DNA of 64,000 bases from Tragulus kanchil (taxonomy: Eukaryota; Chordata; Mammalia; Artiodactyla; Tragulidae): positions 2,451,501 through 2,515,500 of the forward strand of contig JAIOJX010000001.1 in the NCBI GenBank assembly GCA_022376925.1, in the 5' to 3' direction. Shown in pieces: positions 1-12,148 of this stretch; position 1 is the stretch's first letter, and each line of letters starts with the position of its first letter. Position numbers and translations under genes: made by a program. Under the pieces are notes generated by a model. That model worked only from the letters and a program-made list of their open reading frames with translations, did not search any database and was not told the DNA's origin.

Positions 1-528
1 AGGGTGTATGGGGCAGACAGCCATGACTCCCTGGCAGGTGTGACTGTGACCTCATCTGGAGGTAAGGTCTTTGAATATGTAATTAGTTAAGATGAAGTTG
101 CACGAGAGTAGGGTGTGCCTTAAACCTAATGACTGGTGTCCTTATAAGAGAAGGAACCTTTTGGAAAAGACACACAGAGAAAAGAATGTCACGTACAGAT
201 GGAGGCAGAGACTGAAGTGACGTGTCTACAATACAAGGGACGCCAAAGGTTGCTGGCAGCCACGTGGCGCTGGGAGCGAGGCCTGGAACAGACTCCCCCT
301 TGGAGCCTCCGCAGGGAATCAGCCCCGCCAGCACCAGGATTTTGGCGCCCTGGACCACAGCACCAGGAGTGAACCCATTTCCATTGTTCTAGGCCTCATT
401 TCTCATGGCAGCTGCAGGAAACGAATAGCAGGCAGCAGACAAAAGGCCACAGCAGAGAAGGGGCAACTGTGACTGAGCCTTATTATGGGGCTGGAGACAT
501 GGAGGGGAGCAGTCAGCGGCTGACTTAC
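1..528. other. NSDHL intron at the left edge, with an old interspersed repeat
   Basis: Non-coding stretch downstream (in NSDHL sense) of coding exon 5. Positions about 55-355 resemble an old mammal-wide repeat that recurs at 38,868-39,180. Both carry the words 'agttaagatgaag'/'aatgaattcactaagg', then a short 'gactgg.gt' block, then a purine-rich 'ggaggcagagac' block in the same order. I cannot name the family with confidence. No exon was seen here. The remaining NSDHL exons (residues 229 to about 373, including the C-terminal membrane region) must lie to the left of the window. Confidence 0.45.
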
Positions 529-671
529 CCGATCACAAACTTCATCTTGCCTTTCTTGGCTGCCTCGATGAGAATGGGGACCAACTGGGGGTCCCTTGGG
601 CCAAAGATGCCATGAGGGCGGATGGCTGTGGTTAAGAAATTCCTCTCAGGATCATTGGCGCTCAGGACTGC
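529..671 (-). CDS. NSDHL: NSDHL coding exon 5 (residues 182-228, partial gene)
   Basis: This exon of the NAD(P)-dependent sterol-4-alpha-carboxylate 3-dehydrogenase encodes [20 protein letters not shown] and on to KMKFVIG. It contains the '[12 protein letters not shown]' segment that follows the catalytic Tyr/Lys in the 3-beta-HSD/short-chain dehydrogenase family and helps shape the substrate pocket. It is 143 nt long, so it ends in phase 2 after GG of a glycine codon. The acceptor is a pyrimidine tract ending ctgcag (672-673 on the plus strand) and the donor is gtaagt (527-528). The enzyme acts at the ER and lipid droplets, where it oxidises and decarboxylates 4-alpha-carboxysterols in cholesterol synthesis. 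The next exon is outside the window, so the gene is truncated by the window edge and not broken. Confidence 0.95.
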
Positions 672-1564
672 CTGCAGGAGAGCAGAGGGGATGTGTGGCC
701 TGCAGATACTACCTCTCTATCCCTTTCCCACCCCAACACCCACATCTGGAAACGTGGGCCAGAGAGCTGTAGCCAAGCCGGAAGACCCAACAGAAAGGAC
801 TGGGCTTAAGTACAGAGAAGCAGGTTTTGTCTCCAAAGGAATAAGACTTCCCAAAGGGATCTGCTAGGTTGTTGCTAAAAACGGGGATCACGATGCTGCT
901 ACTGCTGGGCTGTGTGTTGACGACACGAGAGGGCTCCCGTCAGCTCCTTCTGCCACTTCACTGAGGGCTTCTACTCTATGGTGGCAAAACCCTTGCTGGT
1001 GTTTTGCTACCAGCAAGTTCAAGCTACTTGGTGCCTGTGCGCACCGGGACAGGAGCTACCCGGAAGTGTCTCGGCGGTGTTGACCTGTCGGGTGCTCTGA
1101 CGGCTCTCTGTGCTCCGAGCAGCAGCAGACAGACCTGGTCTGGAACTTGCAAAAGTGAGGCCTCTGTCCCTGCACTGTGACGCCCTCAGGTCTCCCAGCA
1201 GATGAGCTCTGCTGGAACTTTCCGAGGTGGAGCAATAGCAAACAGCTGGGGGACAGCTGGTGCTCAGGCCGTGTAGGGGATTCAGGCCAATGCAGCCGTA
1301 AGCTCCGGTTCCATATGCGCCAGCTGTGAAAGGAAATACCTGGGAGAGGTAACCTCATAGCTGCCTGGCTGAGGTGAGCTACCCGTGGCTGATGAGCACC
1401 CATGGCCTGCAACATGGGGCATCCTCCTGGTAATAATCTTCTGGATGAGTGCCTGTTACACGGCCCACACCACTGCTACAACTAGCTACTCCCTCGTGAA
1501 CCTGGCTTGACAAGTGGAAAAGTACTTTTCCTTACAATAAAGCAAGATCCTTCCGTTGTTTGCT

Positions 1565-1738
1565 TTTAAGAGAGAAAAAAAAGAGGAGTGCAATAGTACT
1601 AGGAAGTGTATTCAAATGAAAAGACACTCAAGCATTTAGCCAAATTCTGCCTGCTGCTTTGGATTATCATAAATGGTCTGATTTCTGGAGCCACGGAGTA
1701 AACGTGCACGGAGCAGAGGCTGAGCGCGCCTCCGGTGC
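1565..1738. repeat. Diverged copy of the block at 3,030-3,210
   Basis: By eye the block shares long words with 3,056-3,207, such as 'gcaatagtactaggaagtg' and 'gtaaacgtgcacggagcaga'. About nine per cent of bases differ, mostly transitions. It is clearly older than the nearly identical 1.1 kb duplications in this window. It may be a local duplication or two copies of one interspersed repeat. Confidence 0.6.
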
Positions 1739-2009
1739 CGCACAGCCTCAGGAAGCCTCTGAACCTCTGCACTAACTCTCCTCTGCACCCTGGCGAAGAT
1801 GACAGTGCCTGCCTCATGGGGTCATGGCGAAGTGTAAATGAAGCTATTCCTCATAAAACACAGAGTAGCATCTGGCCACAATAAGCTATTCTGTTACTGT
1901 TTTTTCTGATATCATTTTTAGAATTTAATTTTATCCACAAATTTTATTTCACAAGTTACACAGGCTTCAGAATGCTTACTTCCTATGTTCATAAACATTC
2001 TTCTTTTTT

Positions 2010-2274
2010 AAATTTTGGCCTCTCTTACTGGTTTCTCATTTACTTATTTACATCCATCTTTGTTCTTTGGCCTGTGTGGGCCTCCCGTCACAGTGGCCTC
2101 TCCCACCACAGAGCACTGGCTCTGGGCGCATGCGCTCCAGAGCGTTGGCTCATAATTGGACACACTGGCCCAGCCGCTCCGCGGCACGTGGGATCTTCCC
2201 CGGCCAGGGATCGAACTGGCGTCCCTTGCACTGCAAGGCAGACTCTTTACCCACGGGACCACCAGGGAAGTCCC
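2010..2274 (-). mobile_element. tRNA-derived SINE, 260-bp family A, inverted
   Basis: The reverse strand reads gggacttccctggtggtcc, then box-B-like ggttcgatccc in degenerate form, then the family-typical 'gcggagcggctgg' and a tail of 'atggatgtaaataagt...gaccag..agag.ggcc'. Flanking 'attcttctt' words on both sides suggest a target-site duplication. The tRNA-like head is a SINE promoter, not a working tRNA gene. Confidence 0.8.
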
Positions 2275-2347
2275 AATATTCTTCTTAAGAATCTAAATCT
2301 TGCAGATTTTCATGGAATTCGTTTGTCACTGACTCGACCAGTTGTCA

Positions 2348-2830
<483 letters not shown>

Positions 2831-3501
2831 AGTTTCAGGAATGATCGCTATTTAAACATCATGGGTTAATATTCTTTAGTATGATGCCATCCCTTTTCAG
2901 GCCTTCTTAAAACAATGCGAAGAGCACCAACTTTCACAGGTAGGAGGATTTGAGATACATTATGGTATGGCATTCTAAAACAGTGGATTTCACATTTTCT
3001 CTCCTCTTATCACAACTTTCCCCCCCCTTTTTTTTTTTAAAGAAGTAAAGGAGGGTGTGCAATAGTACTAGGAAGTGTATTCAAATGAAAAGACACTTGA
3101 GTGTTTAGCCAAGTTCTGCCTGCCGCTTTGGATTATCATAAATGGTGTGATCTCTGCAGCCACTGAGTAAACGTGCACGGAGCAGAGGCTGAGCGCAGCC
3201 TCCAGCGCTGTCCTGAGGAGAGGGGGTAGAAGACACTTCCGACCCCAGCCCCGGCACCTCAGCGCGCTCGCACGGCCATGTGCACGTGCCCCCTGGTCAA
3301 ATGCTATTTGAAAGGAAGGTGCTTTAGTATCAGGGTCCCCAGCGTTCAGCTCTCAGGTTAAGGACAGCCCATTCTAAACTAAACACGGTAAGGTCGAATC
3401 ACATGGTTGCCACTTTCATTCAACATGGTCCTGCAAGTCCTGGCATGGAAGGAAAAGGCAAACAACAAACTACTGAATATAATGATTTGGAAGAGAAACT
3501 A

Positions 3502-3642
<141 letters not shown>

Positions 3643-4554
3643 TCAGCGGTGAAGAGCTTGCCTGCCAGGGCAGGAGACACGGCTTCCATCCCCGATCCGG
3701 GAGGATCCCACATGCTGTGGAGCTACTGAAGCCCATGAGCCACAGCGACGGAGCCCAGGGGCCGCAACTACTGAAACTCGTGTGTCCTAGAGCCCGAGTT
3801 CCACCTCAAAAGAAGTCACTGCAACAAGCCTGCTCACTTCAACTAGAGAGTGATTCCCACTCCCTGCAACTAGAGAAGAGCCCGTGGCAGCAGTGAAAAC
3901 CCAGAACAGTAGCCCCTACCGCCCCACCAAAGTTTCAGGAATGATCGCTATTTAAACATCATGGGTTAATATTCTTTAGTATGATGCCATCCCTTTTCAG
4001 GCCTTCTTAAAACAATGCGAAGAGCACCAACTTTCACAGGTAGGAGGATTTGAGATACATTATGGTATGGCATTCTAAAACAGTGGATTTCACATTTTCT
4101 CTCCTCTTATCACAACTTTCCCCCCCCTTTTTTTTTTTAAAGAAGTAAAGGAGGGTGTGCAATAGTACTAGGAAGTGTATTCAAATGAAAAGACACTTGA
4201 GTGTTTAGCCAAGTTCTGCCTGCCGCTTTGGATTATCATAAATGGTGTGATCTCTGCAGCCACTGAGTAAACGTGCACGGAGCAGAGGCTGAGCGCAGCC
4301 TCCAGCGCTGTCCTGAGGAGAGGGGGTAGAAGACACTTCCGACCCCAGCCCCGGCACCTCAGCGCGCTCGCACGGCCATGTGCACGTGCCCCCTGGTCAA
4401 ATGCTATTTGAAAGGAAGGTGCTTTAGTATCAGGGTCCCCAGCGTTCAGCTCTCAGGTTAAGGACAGCCCATTCTAAACTAAACACGGTAAGGTCGAATC
4501 ACATGGTTGCCACTTTCATTCAACATGGTCCTGCAAGTCCTGGCATGGAAGGAA

Positions 4555-6853
4555 AAGGCAAACAACAAACTACTGAATATAATGATTTGAGAAGAGAAAC
4601 TATCACCATTTACTAGTGTTGGAAATGCCTATATACAAAACATTATGAACATACAGAAAATGTTAAGAGTTCAAAATTGATACAGAAAAACTAACTGTCC
4701 TCCTATGCAGTAGTAGTTGAAAATGAAAGATATTTCAATCACCAAAAGTGAAGTACATGGAATAAATTTAACAAAAACCATACAGAACCTTTATGAAGTA
4801 AAGCATAAAGGCTTTAACAGAAAGGAATACGTAACAAGACTCAACAGTGGAAAGATAAAAGTTCTCTTCCAAATTACCTTTAGGATTGATGCAATTACAT
4901 TAAAATTCCCATCAGGCTTTATCAAAGAACTCAACAAGCTGGTCCTAAAATGTATGTGCATGGATGAGCAAAGCCCTAGGAACAGCCAAGCAAACTCTGA
5001 AGAACAGGGCTGAGGGTGACTTGTCCTACCCTAGATACTGAGGCTCATCCTAAGGCAGGGCACAGGGGCCTGGGCATGGACAGGCCAATGGAGCACAAGA
5101 GCCGGAAAAGGACGGACTGTCCATTCATACGCTGCTGAGCACCGAAACATCCTCTGTCTATCTCAGAACACACAGACACAAACTCCTGCTAGAAGTAACA
5201 GTTTAAACCTTTGAGAAGAAAAGCAGTCAATGATGGTTTAATCTCTGTTAAGAGAGCGTCTCCAAATGCCCCACGAGTCTACTTCCTGCACTGGTGCACA
5301 CTGCCACTTCAGTGACTACACCAGATGGAACTGTATTTCAAGATGGATAAATCTCAAAAACACAACGTTGAGGGGAAAAAAAGCAAGCTGCAAGAAGCTA
5401 CATTCAGTATGATAGTATTTTTACGGTTTTAGATGTTCTTTTCTGGCTGTGCCACATGGCGCGGGCAAGGACAGCCACAATGCCGAGGATGGGCAAGGCT
5501 GGGACAGCAGCCTCCCAGGAATGTTGTGACCCCAACACTGTCCTGAGTGTATGGCGCTACCTGCTTCTCAGATCTCTTCTGCAAGTCTGGGATGGGCCAA
5601 AGAAAAATGGCAGAGTGTAATCCAATCAGTGATGCAACTTGCTGTGTTGTTATAAACCCTGGTTCTCTGGGTCACTCTCATGGGCCACCTGCCACTGGGC
5701 AAGGCAAACAACAAACTACTGAATATAATGATTTGAGAAGAGAAACTATCACCATTTACTAGTGTTGGAAATGCCTATATACAAAACATTATGAACATAC
5801 AGAAAATGTTAAGAGTTCAAAATTGATACAGAAAAACTAACTGTCCTCCTATGCAGTAGTAGTTGAAAATGAAAGATATTTCAATCACCAAAAGTGAAGT
5901 ACATGGAATAAATTTAACAAAAACCATACAGAACCTTTATGAAGTAAAGCATAAAGGCTTTAACAGAAAGGAATACGTAACAAGACTCAACAGTGGAAAG
6001 ATAAAAGTTCTCTTCCAAATTACCTTTAGGATTGATGCAATTACATTAAAATTCCCATCAGGCTTTATCAAAGAACTCAACAAGCTGGTCCTAAAATGTA
6101 TGTGCATGGATGAGCAAAGCCCTAGGAACAGCCAAGCAAACTCTGAAGAACAGGGCTGAGGGTGACTTGTCCTACCCTAGATACTGAGGCTCATCCTAAG
6201 GCAGGGCACAGGGGCCTGGGCATGGACAGGCCAATGGAGCACAAGAGCCGGAAAAGGACGGACTGTCCATTCATACGCTGCTGAGCACCGAAACATCCTC
6301 TGTCTATCTCAGAACACACAGACACAAACTCCTGCTAGAAGTAACAGTTTAAACCTTTGAGAAGAAAAGCAGTCAATGATGGTTTAATCTCTGTTAAGAG
6401 AGCGTCTCCAAATGCCCCACGAGTCTACTTCCTGCACTGGTGCACACTGCCACTTCAGTGACTACACCAGATGGAACTGTATTTCAAGATGGATAAATCT
6501 CAAAAACACAACGTTGAGGGGAAAAAAAGCAAGCTGCAAGAAGCTACATTCAGTATGATAGTATTTTTACGGTTTTAGATGTTCTTTTCTGGCTGTGCCA
6601 CATGGCGCGGGCAAGGACAGCCACAATGCCGAGGATGGGCAAGGCTGGGACAGCAGCCTCCCCAGGAATGTTGTGACCCCAACACTGTCCTGAGTGTATG
6701 GGCGCTACCTGCTTCTCAGATCTCTTCTGCAAGTCTGGGATGGGCCAAAGAAAAAATGGCAGAGTGTAATCCACAGAGCTCCAGTGATGCAACTTGCTGT
6801 GTTGTTATAAACCCTGGTTCTCTGGGTCACTCTCATGGGCCACCTGCCACTGG
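4555..6853. repeat. Near-identical tandem duplication 2 (4,555-5,700 / 5,701-6,853)
   Basis: Direct repeat with a 1,146-nt offset, beginning 'aaggcaaacaacaaactact'. Its first 50 bases also end both units of duplication 1, so that stretch occurs three times (about 3,455, 4,555 and 5,701). The copies are the same over most of their length. Copy 1 near its right end (5,511-5,630) has shortened homopolymers and a small deletion relative to 6,657-6,790. That is the pattern of an unpolished sequence end. Confidence 0.9.
4610..5440 (+). mobile_element. Old L1 ORF2 fragment (second copy about 5,756-6,590)
   Basis: A 98-codon open frame (4,717-5,013) reads ISITKSEVHGINLTKTIQNL and on to a region aligning by eye with the L1 ORF2 segment 'KYLGINLTK..LY.ENYK', followed by 'IKVLFQITFRIDAITLKFPS'. 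It is degenerate and has no start of its own. Positions 5,330-5,430 resemble an L1 3' ORF region. It is a retrotransposon fossil, not a gene, and is duplicated by the assembly-type repeat. Confidence 0.65.
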
Positions 6854-7064
6854 ACGACACAGCGTCCTATCCACCAAGCCCCCGACGCGCACCGCGCTGT
6901 GCACCACAGATGCTGTGCAGACAAGAGAAGGGTGTGAAGTGAGCCGGAGGTCTCTCTCCCAACAGCCCCTAGTGCCGCTGACCAGCCTCTGGCAGCACTG
7001 GTCGGCACAACAGAACAGGTAAGGTCTGGAAAATAATATGCCAGTTCCTAAAAGGTTCAGCTTA

Positions 7065-7375
7065 GGGGCTTCCCTGGTGGTCCAGTGGGCAAGGACACCG
7101 CCTTGCAGTGCAAGGGGCGCCGGTTCGAGCCCTGGCCTGCGAAGATCCCACGTGCCGCGGAGCGGCTGGACCGATGTGTCCAACTACCTAGCCGGAGCTC
7201 TGGAGCGCATGCGCCCACAGCCAGAGCTCTGCAGCGACAGACGCCACCGTGATGGGAGGCCCACACGGGCCAAGGAACAAAGATGGATGAAAATAGAGAA
7301 ATGAAAGACCAATAGAAGTGGCTTGCCCACCCCACTTCCTCCCCAACCCGTCCCCTCCCACCCCAAAAGGAAAAA
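7065..7375 (+). mobile_element. tRNA-derived SINE, family A with C-rich tail
   Basis: It starts ggggcttccctggtggtcc and has box B 'ggttcgagccc', a core of 'gccgcggagcggctggaccg', then 'gaccaatagaagtggc', then a C-rich extension (about 7,322-7,370) before an A-rich end. The same C-rich tail is present in the copies at 14.6, 47.3 and 59.7 kb. Confidence 0.8.
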
Positions 7376-7935
7376 GGATCAGTTCAGAATTACTGTATGC
7401 TCCAGGAATTCCACTCCTGGATATTTGCCCCAAAGGAGGGAAAGAGGAAGCGGAGCAGACACCTGCACACCCATGCTCACAGCAGCACGATACGCAACAG
7501 TCAAAACAACCAGAGTCCAACGGGGGATGAACGAAGACACAAAATGCAGTGTATCCCTCCACACAGGGTGCTATTCAGTCTTAAAAAAGGAGGAGACTCT
7601 GATCCCACCACAGCATGGGTGAAGCTAGACGAGGTTCTGCCAAGTAAAGCAAACCAGACACAAAAGGCCACACAGTGTATGATTCCACTTGTGTGGCTCC
7701 CTAGAGGAGTCAAATTCACAGGCAGAAAGCAGAATTGGGGGTGCCAGGGGCTGGGGGAGGAGGGAGCTAGTGTTTAACTGGTTCAGATTTCATCCAAGGA
7801 AGATGAAAAAGTTCTGGAGATGGATGGCCTGGTGGCTGACAGCAATGGGAGTGGGCTTACTGCCACTGACCTTCACACTCAAATAATAATGGTTAAAATG
7901 GTTAAGTTTATTATAAATGTTTTTTAAAGCACAAC
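7376..7935 (+). mobile_element. Old L1 3'-end fragment
   Basis: It contains the L1 ORF2 C-terminal and 3' words 'ccaggaattccactcctgg', 'cccatgctcacagcagca' and 'gtatgattccacttgtgtgg' in the usual order, followed by the 'gttctggagatggatgg' 3' region. Many stops and frameshifts; no coding capacity. Confidence 0.75.
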
Positions 7936-8040
7936 CAAAAATACAAGCAATGTCTAGATTTTGTAGTTCTTTAACCAAAGACTCATAAGCCTTGGGCTCT
8001 TCATACGATCTGTTTGGAAGCTGAATTTTGGGGCTCTTCA

Positions 8041-8406
<366 letters not shown>

Positions 8407-9132
8407 TTATAATTCTGCAATCAACATAGACATACATTTTCACTGCAAAAGATTCAAATGACGCATACTGTCCCTTCTAAACATCTCCCTCCCCATTAGC
8501 TAGGCCCCAGCAAAAACTGCTTTGGAGCATGAGAAGCCTGTGGGATCCAGAAAAAGGCAACATCTGTGCCTTTGTGCCTCATGGGTGATGGGTGGGTGGG
8601 GTGGGAAAAGTCAGGGTACCTGGAGGTAAAAGTTCTGGGGAAAATGAGCCCATAGATACAAATTGTGAATCATATAAAAATCCCATACTGCAACAGACAG
8701 TGTAAATATCCTACACACAGGTAAGTAATCCTTTCTGTGAAACTAGACATACAACAAACAGTACCCTGAGATGGACTGCTACAGGGAAGTGGAGCTCCTG
8801 AGAGTAATGGCTGATTGCAGATCTGGGGCAAGAAACAGACACGATGAGCTAAGAACACCTCGTCACACCAGAAAGTAAAGTCTTATGAAAAGGACTCAGA
8901 GCCACCTTGAAGATGCTCCCCTGGTGGCTGACAGCAATGGGAGTGGGCTTACTGCCACTGACCTTCACACTCAAATAATAATGGTTAAAATGGTTAAGTT
9001 TATTATAAATGTTTTTTAAAGCACAACCAAAAATACAAGCAATGTCTAGATTTTGTAGTTCTTTAACCAAAGACTCATAAGCCTTGGGCTCTTCATACGA
9101 TCTGTTTGGAAGCTGAATTTTGGGGCTCTTCA

Positions 9133-9498
<366 letters not shown>

Positions 9499-10012
9499 TT
9501 ATAATTCTGCAATCAACATAGACATACATTTTCACTGCAAAAGATTCAAATGACGCATACTGTCCCTTCTAAACATCTCCCTCCCCATTAGCTAGGCCCC
9601 AGCAAAAACTGCTTTGGAGCATGAGAAGCCTGTGGGATCCAGAAAAAGGCAACATCTGTGCCTTTGTGCCTCATGGGTGATGGGTGGGTGGGGTGGGAAA
9701 AGTCAGGGTACCTGGAGGTAAAAGTTCTGGGGAAAATGAGCCCATAGATACAAATTGTGAATCATATAAAAATCCCATACTGCAACAGACAGTGTAAATA
9801 TCCTACACACAGGTAAGTAATCCTTTCTGTGAAACTAGACATACAACAAACAGTACCCTGAGATGGACTGCTACAGGGAAGTGGAGCTCCTGAGAGTAAT
9901 GGCTGATTGCAGATCTGGGGCAAGAAACAGACACGATGAGCTAAGAACACCTCGTCACACCAGAAAGTAAAGTCTTATGAAAAGGACTCAAGAGCCACCT
10001 TGAAGATGCTCC

Positions 10013-10830
10013 CCCTGCCCAAAGAAAGATGGGACAATTTGATCACCAGTAACAATAAGAATTCCTTTTGCAAACAAAGAGCCAAGCACTGAATCTGCAA
10101 AAGGTTCAAAGATTTAGGCTAAGGAATAAAGTGAGAAGAATACAGCATGGGACCATTTTGTGAAACCTCGACTATTAATAATAAGATCTAGGAATGATCA
10201 ATAACATCACCAAAAGAAAAGCATGAATTATGTGCCTAGATCCACCAATTCTTAGCATTTTGCCACAACTTTCTTTATGTAGAGGTGATTTTCTTTCCTT
10301 GGAAACATTTGAGAGCAAGCTGCACATACCATGCCGTCCTGCCTCTCAAGTCTTCCGCAAGCCTCTCCTAAGGACTTAGTCTTCTTCCTCATAACTGGAT
10401 TCAGACTTAATACTTTTGGCAGGAACATCACATCAGTGACATTGTGTTTTCTCAGGGCATCACCCCAAGAGGATCAAGATAGCAGTCTGTCACTGTTGGT
10501 ACTGTTGATCCAATCATTTGATTAACGTGATGGTTGCTAGACTGGGGCCATCCAAAATTTTTTCCTCTGAGTAATCAAAAAAATAATCTGTGGGGTGATC
10601 ATTAGAGACTCTGAATATCTTCCTCCCCAGCAATCTTCCACTGATTGACTTCAGCCTTCAGTGGTGATCTTCGCCTGGAACAACTTATTAACATGCTACT
10701 TGCAAAATGGTAAAGCTTCCCTTCATGGAGCATATGTTCTCTGGTGGGAGGGGGGAATGGGCGGTGTGCAAGATACCCAAATTGACACAGAATATATCAG
10801 TTATGCCAAATGTTGTGCAGAAGCATAAAG
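10013..10830. other. NSDHL intron 2, single-copy part
   Basis: AT-rich intronic sequence between duplication 3 and the SINE at 10,835. I see no coding, RNA or clear repeat feature. Confidence 0.5.
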
Positions 10831-10834
10831 TTCA

Positions 10835-11143
10835 GGGTTTCCCTGGTGGCTCAGTGGTAAAGAAGCCACCTGCTGATGCAGGAGACACGGGTTCGATCCT
10901 TGGTTGGGGAAGATAGCACATGCCCGTGGAACAACTAAGCCCGTGTGCCCCATCTACTGAGCTTGTGCTCTAGAGCGTGGGAACTGCAACTACTGAAGCC
11001 TGCACCTTGGAGCCCGTGCTCCACAAGCAAGCCACCGCCACAAGAAGCCCACACACCACAATCAAGAGTAGCCCCTGCTCACTGAAACTAGAAGACCCGA
11101 GCAGTGGCAAAGACCCAGCACAGACAAAAAAAAAAAAAGAAAT
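10835..11143 (+). mobile_element. CHR-like SINE, long family B
   Basis: It begins gggtttccctggtggctcag, has a good box B 'gggttcgatcc', then the family words 'gcaactactgaagcc', 'ccacaagaagcc' and 'actgaaactagaagac', and ends in a poly-A run. It is less decayed than the copy at 2.5 kb. Confidence 0.8.
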
Positions 11144-11159
11144 AAGAAAAGAAACACAA

Positions 11160-11345
11160 AGCCCAGCAATTGCACTTTTGTATATATATTCCGGAGCAGC
11201 TGATGGCACACTAGAGCCTGTGGCCAACTTTGTAAAAAAAGTTCTACTGGCACACAGCCGCACCCACCACATATGGGCAACGGTAGCTTCTGACCTGTCC
11301 GTGCAGAGCGGAGCAGCGGCGGCAGAGACGACAGTTACTCTTTCT
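11160..11345 (-). mobile_element. Possible hAT-type DNA transposon remnant
   Basis: The plus strand carries 'aaaaagttctactggcacac' followed by 'agccgcacccaccacatatg' and a decayed 'gcagcggcggcagagacgac' block. This resembles the common mammalian hAT-Charlie-type word order (tttattggaacacagcc...). Orientation and family are uncertain. Confidence 0.35.
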
Positions 11346-11470
11346 CACTAGGAACAATGGGTGTGTGTGTTAAATTCTTTCCTGTAACTTTACGAGTTTT
11401 TCCCAAAAAATTTTCTTTTGGAAATAACTTGGCTGGCCTCTGAGCAGGGAAATCTGGCAGTCTCCCTTCA

Positions 11471-11905
<435 letters not shown>

Positions 11906-11917
11906 CTAGATGACCTG

Positions 11918-12055
11918 AGGAAAGTCCCCAGGCATCCAGTGGTTAGGACTTGCCATGGCCCAAGTTAAATCCCTGATCAGGGAACTAGGATTCTACAAAC
12001 CACATGGTGTGTCCTTCCCTCAAAAAAAAATACCTTCTTGCAAAAAAAAAAAAAC
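11918..12055 (+). mobile_element. Degenerate CHR-2-like SINE
   Basis: It reads 'catccagtggttaggacttg', then 'ccctgatcagggaactagga', then A-rich tails. This is the order seen in the better-preserved short CHR-2-type element at 61,446. The head is strongly decayed. Confidence 0.55.
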
Positions 12056-12148
12056 ACACACAAAATCAAAACAAGCCATCCACTCAACTGACAGTGCACT
12101 TACAAGAAAAAAGAAAGCAGAGTTTCCACACTTGCAGGGAAAAGTCAG

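Noticed and set aside
4717..6159. A 98-codon open frame present twice, seemingly a duplicated small gene
   Set aside because: The translation follows L1 ORF2 text, and the second copy comes from tandem duplication 2.
7065..7140. tRNA genes at the heads of the SINEs
   Set aside because: The box A/B-like words are SINE promoters of tRNA origin; no complete cloverleaf is kept.
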